Positions 57,526 to 64,000 of a DNA stretch of 64,000 nucleotides are shown here, in pieces. Location of the stretch: contig NZ_CP089312.1 of the NCBI RefSeq assembly GCF_021545335.1, forward strand, positions 4,216,001 to 4,280,000, in the 5' to 3' direction. Made by a program: the position numbers and the translations under genes. The stretch is from Streptomyces sp. GQFP. GTDB lineage: Bacteria; Actinomycetota; Actinomycetes; Streptomycetales; Streptomycetaceae. Each line of letters starts with the position of its first letter. The first letter of the stretch is position 1. Below the pieces are notes generated by a model that did not search any database, had not been told where the DNA came from, and saw nothing but the letters and a program-made list of their open reading frames with translations.

Positions 57526-57953
57526 CCGACGCAGCCGAGACGCAGGAGACGTGCGAGCGCGTCGTACGGTCCTTCTACGACGCCCTGCGCGAGCGCGACG
57601 TGGAACGGCTCGGGCAGCTCGTGGCCGCGCACGTCCACGAGGACGCCGTACTGCACCGGCCCGAGAGCCTCCCGGGCGGTGGCCGCACCGTCTCGGCGCG
57701 CCGGATCGGGCGGTTCTTCGCCTTCGCGGCGACCGTCGTCGACGGCCCCGTCGACGCCACGGAGATGCGCGTCGAGTCCGTCACCACGGGCCGGCAGGAG
57801 GACCAGGTCGACGTCGTGGTCCGGCTCGCCCTGACCTACGACGCGACGCCCACGACCGCCGTCGAGTGGTGGACCTTCCGCGACGGGCGCCTCCAGACGC
57901 TCTCGGCCTACTACTGGGACACCGCCGCGATGCTCGCCGGGCCGCCGGCATGA
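57522..57953 (+). CDS. SnoaL/NTF2-like small enzyme
   Basis: Protein of 143 residues with a cone-shaped alpha+beta barrel pattern: ETCERVVRSFYDALRERDVE, HEDAVLHRPESLPGG, FFAFAATVVDGPVDATEMRV and EWWTFRDGRLQTLSAYYWDT. These folds cover isomerases, hydratases and cyclases acting on ring compounds, or simply substrate-binding proteins. It overlaps both neighbours by 4 bp (ATGA), so it is a true member of the operon. The ketosteroid-isomerase-like fold would fit a cyclic substrate. Confidence 0.85.
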   Translation: MTDAAETQETCERVVRSFYDALRERDVERLGQLVAAHVHEDAVLHRPESLPGGGRTVSARRIGRFFAFAATVVDGPVDATEMRVESVTTGRQEDQVDVVVRLALTYDATPTTAVEWWTFRDGRLQTLSAYYWDTAAMLAGPPA

Positions 57954-58777
57954 CCCTGCTGGAGGTCGCCGACGGGATCCGGCTCGACGTGCAGGACGTC
58001 GGCGCCGGCCCGCCGGTCGTGCTGGTCCCCGGTGTGGGGATGACGCACGCCGTCTTCGACCGGCAGGTCCGGGTCCTCGCGGCGGCCGGCCACCGGGTGG
58101 TCTGCGTCGACCAGCGGGGGCACGGGGCCTCCGACAAGCCGTTCGACGGATACGGGCTGGACGTCCTGGCCGGCGACCTCGCAGCCGTGCTCGCCGCCCT
58201 GGACCTGCGCGACACCACGGTGGTGGGCTGGTCCCTCGGGGCCCAGGTCGCCCTGCGGCTCACGGTGGACGGCGAGCCGCGGATCGGGCGGCTCGTGCTC
58301 GTCAGCTCGAACGGTGTCGCGGCGGCGCGCACGGACGCGTTCCCGTTCGGGGCGACCGCCGACGCGCTGCTGCCCGGTCTGCTGGCCGCCGAACATGCGG
58401 ACCGCCTCGACGCACGTCGGGCCGGACTGACGATGTCGTTCGGATCACCCCCCGACCCGGATGTCGTGACGTGGCTGCTGCACCTGTCCCTGCGGATGCC
58501 GTCGTGGACCTCTCTCGCGATCTCCGAGACCCTGCTGCGCTCGTGCTCGGCCGATCGGCTCGACAAGCTGCGGGTGCCGACCCTGCAGATCTACGGGACC
58601 CAGGACCCGGTGTTCTCGATGCGGGGTGCCGCCTGGCTCCGGGAACGGATCCCGGGGCTGCGGTCGGTGGTGCTCGACGGGTGTGGGCACTACCCGATGC
58701 TGGAGCGGCCCGACGAGTTCGATCGCGCGCTGCTCGACTTCCTGCGAGACGTTCCCCAGGGCCTGTCGTCGAAGTAG
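57950..58777 (+). CDS. Alpha/beta hydrolase
   Basis: Hydrolase of 275 residues: VVLVPGVGMTHAVFDRQVRV (oxyanion strand), VVGWSLGAQVALRL with the nucleophile Ser in GWSLG (about residue 93), Asp in YGTQDPVFSM and His in DGCGHYPMLERPDEF. Such hydrolases open lactones, esters or ring-cleavage products. It overlaps the SnoaL-like gene by 4 bp. Its last codons (GLSSK-stop) lie in the left end of the outer inverted-repeat element at 58756, so that insertion may have replaced the original C-terminus. Confidence 0.9.
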   Translation: MTLLEVADGIRLDVQDVGAGPPVVLVPGVGMTHAVFDRQVRVLAAAGHRVVCVDQRGHGASDKPFDGYGLDVLAGDLAAVLAALDLRDTTVVGWSLGAQVALRLTVDGEPRIGRLVLVSSNGVAAARTDAFPFGATADALLPGLLAAEHADRLDARRAGLTMSFGSPPDPDVVTWLLHLSLRMPSWTSLAISETLLRSCSADRLDKLRVPTLQIYGTQDPVFSMRGAAWLRERIPGLRSVVLDGCGHYPMLERPDEFDRALLDFLRDVPQGLSSK

Positions 58778-59147
58778 CGCCGGCGCCCTAGGGCCTGTTC
58801 TGAGTTGCCCCGTGGGAGAAGGAGCGGCGTTCGGTACGTGCGATCGGCATGCCGGACGAATGCCCTAGTAGCGGAGCTAATTGGGCATTTGGCCGGTGCG
58901 GCTGGGGGTCCCCCTCTGGGGGAGTGCGTACCGGGTGTCGCGACGCCGCGGGGCAACTCAGAACAGGCCCTAAGGGCGGGGCCCGCGGCGTCGCGGTGAC
59001 ATCAGCCGTCGGCGCGGCGGGCGTTGCGTCGCGAGGCGGGGCGAGGCGAGGTGTGGTGTGGTGTGGTGCCAAACGCCGCGGGACTGGGGGGCTGGGGGCA
59101 ACTCCCGGACGGAGTCCGGGGCGAGGGACTTCGACGACAGGGCCTGG
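58756..59147. mobile_element. Outer MITE-like element bounded by 20-bp inverted repeats
   Basis: CCAGGGCCTGTCGTCGAAGT at 58756-58775 and its reverse complement at 59128-59147 (one mismatch) bound 392 bp that carry no gene. The inner element at 58791-58970 lies wholly inside. Without it the outer element would be about 210 bp, which is a MITE-like size. No clear target duplication is visible at the outer ends. Confidence 0.6.
58791..58970. mobile_element. 180-bp MITE with perfect 22-bp inverted repeats and TA target duplication
   Basis: The ends 58791-58812 and 58949-58970 are exact 22-bp inverted repeats, beginning GGGCCTGTTCTGAGTTGCCC. TA flanks both sides (58789-58790 and 58971-58972), the signature of IS630/Tc1-mariner or IS427-type IS5 transposases. 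The interior of 136 bp has no reading frame but includes a GGGGGTCCCCCTCTGGGGGA hairpin-like segment. It needs a transposase in trans. It interrupts the outer element. Confidence 0.85.
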
Positions 59148-59161
59148 CCCCGGGCGGGGCC

Positions 59162-59743
59162 TCAGGCCGGCGATTTCGCGAGGGCCTCCAGCGCCTGGGT
59201 CATCATCGACTTCAGCAGGTCCGCGAGGTCGTCCAGGCGACGGACCGACGCCGGGCGGAGGATGTCGGACATCGCGAGCGACTGCACCGCACGGACGGTC
59301 GCGGCCACCTTGGCGTGACTGTGCCCGGGATAGACCTTGCTCACGGCGGCGGTCCACCGATCGGTGTAGAGACGCTGCCGGCGAGCCAGTGAGCGTTGGT
59401 AGGCCTGCGACAGGGCGGGCTGCTCGCGGTTCCACACCGTCGTCATCTCGGGATTGGCCAGGGTCACGTCGACGTACACGTCGATCAGACGGGCGAGTTC
59501 GGCGCGGGGATCGTCGAGCGGGTCGCCGAGGCGCACGAGGAGGTGGTCGGTCAACTGCTGGAAGGCGGCGGCGAGGATCTCGTCCTTGCTGGAGAAGTAG
59601 CGGTAGATCGCCGACCCGGTGACCCCGACCTTCGCGGCGATGGCATCGACGCCGACGCCGTCGAAGCTGCGCTCGGCGAACAGTGACAGGGCGGCATCGA
59701 GGATCTGCTGTTCGCGGGACGTGGTCGGATGTTCGCGGGACAT
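59162..59743 (-). CDS. TetR-family regulator of the catabolic cluster
   Basis: Regulator of 193 residues with the HTH at about 10-55 (REQQILDAALSLFAERSFDG; AAKVGVTGSAIYRYFSSKDE). The C-terminal domain is all-helical with an Arg-rich patch near QRSLARRQRLYTDRW. It is divergent from the thioesterase gene; a GAACGATCGTTC palindrome (59902-59913) lies in the gap, and a matching one at the thiolase/VOC promoter suggests it controls the whole cluster. The ligand is probably a CoA-thioester, as in KstR- or FadR-like systems. Confidence 0.92.
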   Translation of the reverse strand: MSREHPTTSREQQILDAALSLFAERSFDGVGVDAIAAKVGVTGSAIYRYFSSKDEILAAAFQQLTDHLLVRLGDPLDDPRAELARLIDVYVDVTLANPEMTTVWNREQPALSQAYQRSLARRQRLYTDRWTAAVSKVYPGHSHAKVAATVRAVQSLAMSDILRPASVRRLDDLADLLKSMMTQALEALAKSPA

Positions 59744-59901
59744 GGTCGGAGTCTAATGACCGCCCGGCCTCTCGCGGCACCGCCCTCGCACTCCGGTCGT
59801 CTACGACCGGTCACGCACCTGCGGAGGCCCACAGGCGCCCCCTCCACGCACGGTCGCCCCGCTCGACGGGGCATGACCGTGCTACTTTCGGTCCAGGTTG
59901 T

Positions 59902-59913
59902 GAACGATCGTTC
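59902..59913. promoter_or_regulatory. TetR-type operator upstream of the thioesterase
   Basis: GAACGATCGTTC is a perfect 12-bp palindrome in the divergent gap between the TetR and thioesterase genes. It matches the site at 54357-54368 at 11 of 12 positions. Confidence 0.75.
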
Positions 59914-59949
59914 TGTCTCGTCAGAGGCATACGCGAGGGAGTGCTGCCG

Positions 59950-60456
59950 GTGAGTGACACCGAGGTCGACCTGCTGCTCGGTCCGAACGGGCACCGCCAC
60001 GTGGCCCCGCCCACGTCGCGCGATCGCGACGAGTGGCTGACCTGGATGGCGGAGAATCCCGGGTGCGTGGCCTACGCGATGACCCCGCTCGACGTGGGCG
60101 ACGGTGTGGCGGTCGTCGAGGTGACGCGGTCAGTGGTGCCCCTGAACCCGAACGGCGCGGTGCACGGCGGCCTGCTGGCGGCGATCGCCGACCAGGCCGG
60201 GGCGCTCGCGATCCTGCCGAAGCTCGAGCCGGGGGTCTCGGCCGTCACGGGCACGCTCCACCTCGAGTACTTCCGTCCGGCGCGCCTCCCGCTGACGGTG
60301 GAGTCCCGGGTGGCCCGCTTCGCGCGGTCGCTCGTCTTCGTCGACGTCACGATCACCTCGGGCGGCCAGGTCACGACCGCCGCCCACGGCACCTGGGTGC
60401 CGACACGCGGCACGCCCGTCAGTACGCCCGTCAGTACGCCCGTCGAGCCGGCCTGA
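59950..60456 (+). CDS. PaaI-type hotdog-fold acyl-CoA thioesterase
   Basis: Thioesterase of 168 residues from GTG 59950 (GAGGGAG upstream). The central helix motif LNPNGAVHGGLLAAIADQAG contains the Asn-His-Gly active-site loop (HGG) and Asp, and HLEYFRPARLPLTVESRVAR is the outer strand. It hydrolyses acyl- or aryl-CoA thioesters and can rescue CoA trapped as dead-end products. The C-terminus carries a short 12-bp tandem repeat encoding STPV. Confidence 0.92.
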   Translation: MSDTEVDLLLGPNGHRHVAPPTSRDRDEWLTWMAENPGCVAYAMTPLDVGDGVAVVEVTRSVVPLNPNGAVHGGLLAAIADQAGALAILPKLEPGVSAVTGTLHLEYFRPARLPLTVESRVARFARSLVFVDVTITSGGQVTTAAHGTWVPTRGTPVSTPVSTPVEPA

Positions 60457-60775
60457 CGCAGGCGGCCCGACTCCGCCTCCGGCTCCTCGTCGGCGTTGAC
60501 ATCGGAGCCCCCGGCCATAATTATGAGCCTAGGATTCTCAAATTACTGGGTTGGTGTCGGGATCGCCCGAACGGGCTGCGGACCCGGCGCCACCGCAGGT
60601 CGGCCAGATGGACAAGATCCGCGCTCTCCGCCTCCGACCCCGGTGCGCCCGGCGTCGGCGCCGGGCTCTCGCACACCCGGGCAGCGGCGCGGCCGGGAGG
60701 AGAACTCGTGCAACACCTCGATGTCGCCGCAGCGGACACCCGATCGCGGTGCGCCGCATGAGCCAGGAGCAGACC
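60457..60775 (+). promoter_or_regulatory. Promoter region of the double acyl-CoA dehydrogenase gene
   Basis: TTGACA (60496-60501), a 17-bp spacer and AATTAT (60519-60524) form a promoter. TGAG-N9-CTCA at 60524-60540, with GTAATTTGAGAATC on the other strand, follows it and shares TTTGAGA with motifs at 55363 and 63429. The rest of the 319-bp leader is GC-rich without a gene. Confidence 0.55.
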
Positions 60776-62941
60776 GTGTCGATCCGCAAGGAGATCCGCG
60801 CCGCCATCCAGGAGTCGGGAACGGCGTCGTACACCACGATCGACTCGTGGCTCTTCGGCTTCGACCCGGCCTTCAGCCGTCATCTCGGGGCCGGCGGTTT
60901 CATCGGGCTGACGTGGCCCGAGGAGGTGGGCGGTCGCGCGGTGACCAACGCCGAGCGACAGGTCGTCACCGAGGAGCTGTTGCGGATCGGTGCCCCGGTC
61001 GCCGCGCACTGGATCGGTGACCGGCAGATCGGCCCGGCCCTCCTGCGCCACGGCTCGCCCGAGCTGCGCCAGGCCGTCCTCCCGCGGATCCGGTCCGGCG
61101 AGATCAGCTTCTGCCTGGGCATGTCCGAGACCGAGTCCGGCTCCGACCTGTCCGCCGTGCGCACCCGGCTCACCGAGGTCGACGGGGGCTTCCGGATGAA
61201 CGGCGGCAAGATCTGGACCAGCCACGCGCACCACGCGACCCACGCCTACGTGCTGGCCCGGCTCGGGACGTCGGAGGACAAGCACGACGGACTGGTCGAG
61301 ATGGTCCTCGACATGGCGACCCCCGGCATCGAGGTCCGCCCGATCCTGGACATCGGCGGCGAGCACCACTTCAACGAGGTCACGTTCACCGACGTCCTCG
61401 TGCCTCGCGAGAACGTGATCGGCGAGGTCGGCGGCGGCTGGCGCCAGGTCACCGAGCAGCTGTCCTTCGAGCGCGGCGGCATGGAGCGCGTCCTCAGCAC
61501 CTTCCCGCTCCTCGCCGTACTGCTGCGCGACGGCCTGGTCCCGGACACCGCGGACGCCGAGCTCGGCGTCCTGGTCGCGCGCCTGCACACACTGCGCGCG
61601 ATGGCGAGGACCGTCGCCGACGCGATGGACAGGGGCCGTGCGCCGGTCGCCGAGTCGAGCATGCTCAAGTTCCTCGGTACCGCCTTCGAGGGTGACGTGG
61701 TCGACTTCGCCCGTCGCGTCGTCGGCCCGCCCGACCCGGCAGGATCGATCGCCGAGCGCCTCCTGGCCCAGGGCCTCGTGCGCTCGCCGGGAGCGACGAT
61801 CCGCGGTGGGACGACCGAGATGCTGCTGTCGATCATCTCCAGGGCGGCCACCGCGGCGCCCCCCGGAGCGGAGCTCCGCGGCCTCGTGAGCGACGTCCTC
61901 GCCGGGTGGGAGCACGCCGGGTCCGCGGTCGAGGACCACGACCAGCACCGCACCGACCTCGCCGGGCTGGGATGGAACTCGATCGCCGTCGCGGAGGAAC
62001 GGGGCGGCTCCGGCGGGGGGCTCGGGGACCTTGCGGCCGTCGTCGCCCAGGTCGCCGAGGCGGGCTGGTCCCTGCCGCTGGCGGAGAACGTCGTCGCGTA
62101 CCGCGTCCTGGCGACTCCCGAGGAGCCGCTCGACCCGGCCGCGCTCGCGGTCACCGCGTTCGGGGCCGGCGTCACGGCGCACGTGGAGCAGGGCGAGGTG
62201 GTCCTCGCCGGTCGGCAGGAACGGGTCGCGTGGGGCCGGTCGGCGGCGACGCTACTCGTGCGCGCCCAGGACGGCGACCGGGAGATCCTCGTGCGGGTGC
62301 CGACGACCGCCCGCGGGGTGGGCTGGGAGCCGGGCGTGAACATCGCCGGCGAGCCGCGCGACGCGCTGCTGCTCGACCAGGTGCGCGTGCCCGTCGCCGC
62401 GCTCGTCGCCGACGAGTCGGCGCTCGGCAGGGCACGCGGCGAGCTGCTCGCCCTGCGGAACGCCGCGTTGTGTGGTGCGATGCGGGGTGCCTGCGGCCTG
62501 GCGCTCGAACACGCGAGCACCCGCACCCAGTTCGGTCGCACGATCGACCGGTTCCAGGCCGTGAGCCACCACCTGGCCCGCATGAAGGCGGACGTGACGT
62601 TCGCCGAGACGGCCTCCGAGGAGTCCCTGCGTGAGTGTGCCGAGCTCGGGCCCGCCTGGCGCACGGTCGCCGGGGCCCTGGTGACCGCGCGGGCCGCGAG
62701 CGCGGTCGTGAAGTCGGCCCACCAGGTGCTCGGCGCCATGGGAACGACCCAGGAACACGGGCTGCACCGGCGCTCACTGCGGATCTGGGCCTGGCGCGAC
62801 GAACTCGGAACCGAGGGACAGTTGGGCGCCGCCCTCGGGACAGCGACGCTGGAGGCGGGCCTCGACCCGATGTGGGACTGGCTGGTCCACGAACGCCCCG
62901 ACCTCGGCGTAGCCCCGCCTCGGCTCACGACCGGCCGCTGA
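60776..62941 (+). CDS. Double-domain acyl-CoA dehydrogenase fusion
   Basis: Protein of about 721 residues with two ACAD modules. Module 1 (about 1-365): CLGMSETESGSDLSAVRTRL and IWTSHAHHATHAYVLARLGT, ending IRGGTTEMLLSII. Module 2 (about 380-721): GLGWNSIAVAEERGGSGGGL, a degenerate middle, then HASTRTQFGRTIDRFQAVSH with HQVLGAMGTTQEHGLHRRSL. The fusion reproduces in one chain the unequal ACAD pair seen at 55383/56521. GTG 60776 has AGGAG 6 bp upstream; ATG 60758 is an alternative without such a signal. Confidence 0.9.
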   Translation: MSIRKEIRAAIQESGTASYTTIDSWLFGFDPAFSRHLGAGGFIGLTWPEEVGGRAVTNAERQVVTEELLRIGAPVAAHWIGDRQIGPALLRHGSPELRQAVLPRIRSGEISFCLGMSETESGSDLSAVRTRLTEVDGGFRMNGGKIWTSHAHHATHAYVLARLGTSEDKHDGLVEMVLDMATPGIEVRPILDIGGEHHFNEVTFTDVLVPRENVIGEVGGGWRQVTEQLSFERGGMERVLSTFPLLAVLLRDGLVPDTADAELGVLVARLHTLRAMARTVADAMDRGRAPVAESSMLKFLGTAFEGDVVDFARRVVGPPDPAGSIAERLLAQGLVRSPGATIRGGTTEMLLSIISRAATAAPPGAELRGLVSDVLAGWEHAGSAVEDHDQHRTDLAGLGWNSIAVAEERGGSGGGLGDLAAVVAQVAEAGWSLPLAENVVAYRVLATPEEPLDPAALAVTAFGAGVTAHVEQGEVVLAGRQERVAWGRSAATLLVRAQDGDREILVRVPTTARGVGWEPGVNIAGEPRDALLLDQVRVPVAALVADESALGRARGELLALRNAALCGAMRGACGLALEHASTRTQFGRTIDRFQAVSHHLARMKADVTFAETASEESLRECAELGPAWRTVAGALVTARAASAVVKSAHQVLGAMGTTQEHGLHRRSLRIWAWRDELGTEGQLGAALGTATLEAGLDPMWDWLVHERPDLGVAPPRLTTGR

Positions 62942-62959
62942 CCCGCCGCCGTACACCGT

Positions 62960-63395
62960 GCCGGTCGGCGGTCCCGGCGCGGCCGGAGTCCGCAGCAGGC
63001 GATCGTGCCCGACGAGATCACGGCGAGGTGCCCCGCGCCCGGCCGACCGTCGATGACCACCCGGGCAGGCTGCTCGCGGTGGCCCGGCGCGTACGGCTCT
63101 CCGCCGCGGGTGACCTGTCCGGGGACGCTCAGGTCGAGCGCGTCCCACTCGACGGTGACCGGGTGTGGCGCGCCGAGGCCGCGCTCGTCGGCGTACCCGC
63201 CGGCGCAGCCCGTGCCGCGAGAGGCCTACGCCCGGCCGAGACCCGTGCCGGACAGGAGCGTCTCGGAGCCACCCCCCGGCGCCAACCGGTAGGTCAGCTC
63301 CGACCACTCCCGGGTGCCTGAGACGAACTCGATCTCGTGCTGCGAGCCGATCGCCCTGGTGTCGGGCGACCCGTCGCCATCGAGTTAAGCGAAGG
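62960..63395 (-). pseudogene. Unidentified coding-like remnant
   Basis: Read leftward this gap between the dehydrogenase and ligase genes gives SQHEIEFVSGTREWSELTYR, a TAG, then GGYADERGLGAPHPVTVEWD and GGEPYAPGHREQPARVVIDG in the same frame, a composition typical of genuine protein rather than antisense. I do not recognise a family with confidence. The stop codon and lack of a start suggest a broken gene of the older cluster. Confidence 0.25.
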
Positions 63396-63411
63396 GCGAT
63401 CTCATAATCTG

Positions 63412-63440
63412 TTGACGGCGCCCCAGTGTTTTGAGACAGT
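63412..63440 (+). promoter_or_regulatory. Promoter of the acyl-CoA ligase gene
   Basis: TTGACG (63412-63417), a 17-bp spacer and GACAGT (63435-63440) form a possible promoter. GTGTTTTGAGACA at 63427-63439 overlaps the -10 and resembles the motif upstream of the dehydrogenase gene at 55383. Confidence 0.45.
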
Positions 63441-63488
63441 CGGAATCTAATTCTGGTGGCCGGGCCGGCCCGGCGTACGCCATCGGCC

Positions 63489-64000
63489 GTGACGACGGGA
63501 ACGGACATCGTGATCACCCACCCGAACTCCACGCAGCTCGCGGTCCCCGTGCCGCCCGATCCGATGCCTTCGGCGATGACGATCGGCGCGATGCTGGCCG
63601 AGCAGGCCGGGCGGCGTCCGGGCGCCCTCGCCGTGGCCATGAGCGACTGGTCCGCGACGTACGCCGAACTGGACGCCCTCGCGACCAGCCTCGCCTCCCG
63701 TATCCACCGCCTCGGCGTCGTGCCGGGAGAGCGGGTCGCGATCCTGTTCCCCAACCGCCGCGAGTGGTTCGAGCTGTTCTTCGGCCTGGCCCGGCTGGGT
63801 GCCGTGCAGGTCCCGCTCAACCCCTACCTCAAGGGCGAGTTCCTCCGGCACCAGCTGGTGGACGCCGGCCCGGCGGTCGTGATCGTCGACGAGGCCGGCC
63901 GGCGGGCGGTCGAGGCGCTCCTTCCCGACCTGCCGTCGGTGCGCGCGGTGGTCACCCTCGACGACCGTCCCGACGACGCCTCCCCCATGGTCCGGCACGT
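63489..64000 (+). CDS. AMP-binding acyl-CoA ligase, N-terminal part (runs off the window)
   Basis: The frame from GTG 63489 is open to the end of the window, about 170 codons. MTIGAMLAEQAGRRPGALAV, MSDWSATYAELDALATSLAS and GVVPGERVAILFPNRREWFE, followed by LARLGAVQVPLNPYLKGEFL, match the N-terminal domain of FadD/CaiC-type ligases. The P-loop-like STG motif lies beyond the window. It would activate the carboxylic-acid substrate as its CoA ester, feeding the dehydrogenases encoded upstream. GTG 63510 is an alternative start. Confidence 0.88.
   Translation, partial: MTTGTDIVITHPNSTQLAVPVPPDPMPSAMTIGAMLAEQAGRRPGALAVAMSDWSATYAELDALATSLASRIHRLGVVPGERVAILFPNRREWFELFFGLARLGAVQVPLNPYLKGEFLRHQLVDAGPAVVIVDEAGRRAVEALLPDLPSVRAVVTLDDRPDDASPMVRH

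Noticed and set aside
60551..60757. Longer N-terminus for the double acyl-CoA dehydrogenase
   Set aside because: The extra 69 codons are Arg/Pro-rich, cross the predicted transcription start and do not resemble an ACAD N-terminus.

Overview
The window is GC-rich (third codon positions almost all G/C), uses GTG and TTG starts freely, and carries several strongly Streptomyces-type families: zinc-free ribosomal protein paralogues, XRE/DUF397 pairs, DUF6907, DUF6087, mycothiol-dependent maleylpyruvate isomerase-fold proteins and PucR. It is most likely a piece of a Streptomyces (or very close actinomycete) chromosome, moving from fairly conserved genes on the left into accessory, partly decayed DNA on the right.

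Layout. 1-2.1 kb: a zinc-starvation island, two divergent operons around one Zur-like box (leftward L33, L31 and a metal-chaperone GTPase; rightward L28 and S14). 2.1-11.6 kb: lipoprotein, DUF2786 protein, Clp N-domain protein on a probable leaderless promoter, stand-alone family A DNA polymerase, glycosyltransferase, PucR regulator and a secreted flavin dehydrogenase. 11.8-16.4 kb: acyltransferase, a ribbon-helix-helix/PIN toxin-antitoxin pair, an ATP-binding anti-sigma-like protein and an XRE/DUF397 pair. 16.6-20.9 kb: a compact graspetide (omega-ester RiPP) cluster, with precursor tgmA, ATP-grasp ligase tgmB, PIMT-like methyltransferase tgmC, a divergent TPR regulator and a DUF6087 protein. 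21-27.4 kb: membrane protein, MDMPI-fold enzyme, PAS-GAF-SpoIIE phosphatase, and a TetR/hydrolase pair with clear operators.

27.4-33.5 kb: a leftward amine-nitrogen operon with a glutamine synthetase-like ligase, three glutamate-synthase-like subunits (GlxB/C/D or MgsA/C/B type), a monomeric sarcosine-oxidase-type flavoenzyme and an XRE-cupin regulator. Together they look like a gamma-glutamylmethylamide/N-methylglutamate route with a one-subunit oxidase. 33.5-40 kb is a scrap zone: a tRNA-Thr 3' half (an integration scar), an abortive-infection-type nucleotidyltransferase with an in-frame amber codon, and fragments of aldehyde dehydrogenase, GntR and HxlR genes beside small secreted and membrane proteins.

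40-52 kb holds redox enzymes (flavin reductase, metallo-beta-lactamase-fold hydrolase, zinc alcohol dehydrogenase, aldo/keto reductase, and an unusual fusion of a luciferase-like monooxygenase with a covalent-FAD oxidase) interspersed with four MarR regulators. Their binding sites can be read directly: a GTTCGTTG..CAACGAAC palindrome at two promoters, and a TTGACGCNTCAA family at three others. 52-64 kb is a CoA-thioester catabolic cluster: enoyl-CoA hydratase, thiolase, three acyl-CoA dehydrogenase genes (one a double-domain fusion), VOC and SnoaL-like proteins, alpha/beta hydrolase, hotdog thioesterase and the start of an acyl-CoA ligase, with a TetR regulator and two matching operators. A pair of nested terminal-inverted-repeat elements (MITE-like) sits in its middle.

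The most interesting locus is the graspetide cluster, whose precursor shows a hairpin-like core with Thr/Ser donors, an Asp-Gly loop and an acidic tail. All functions are inferred from the sequence alone; no database search was run.
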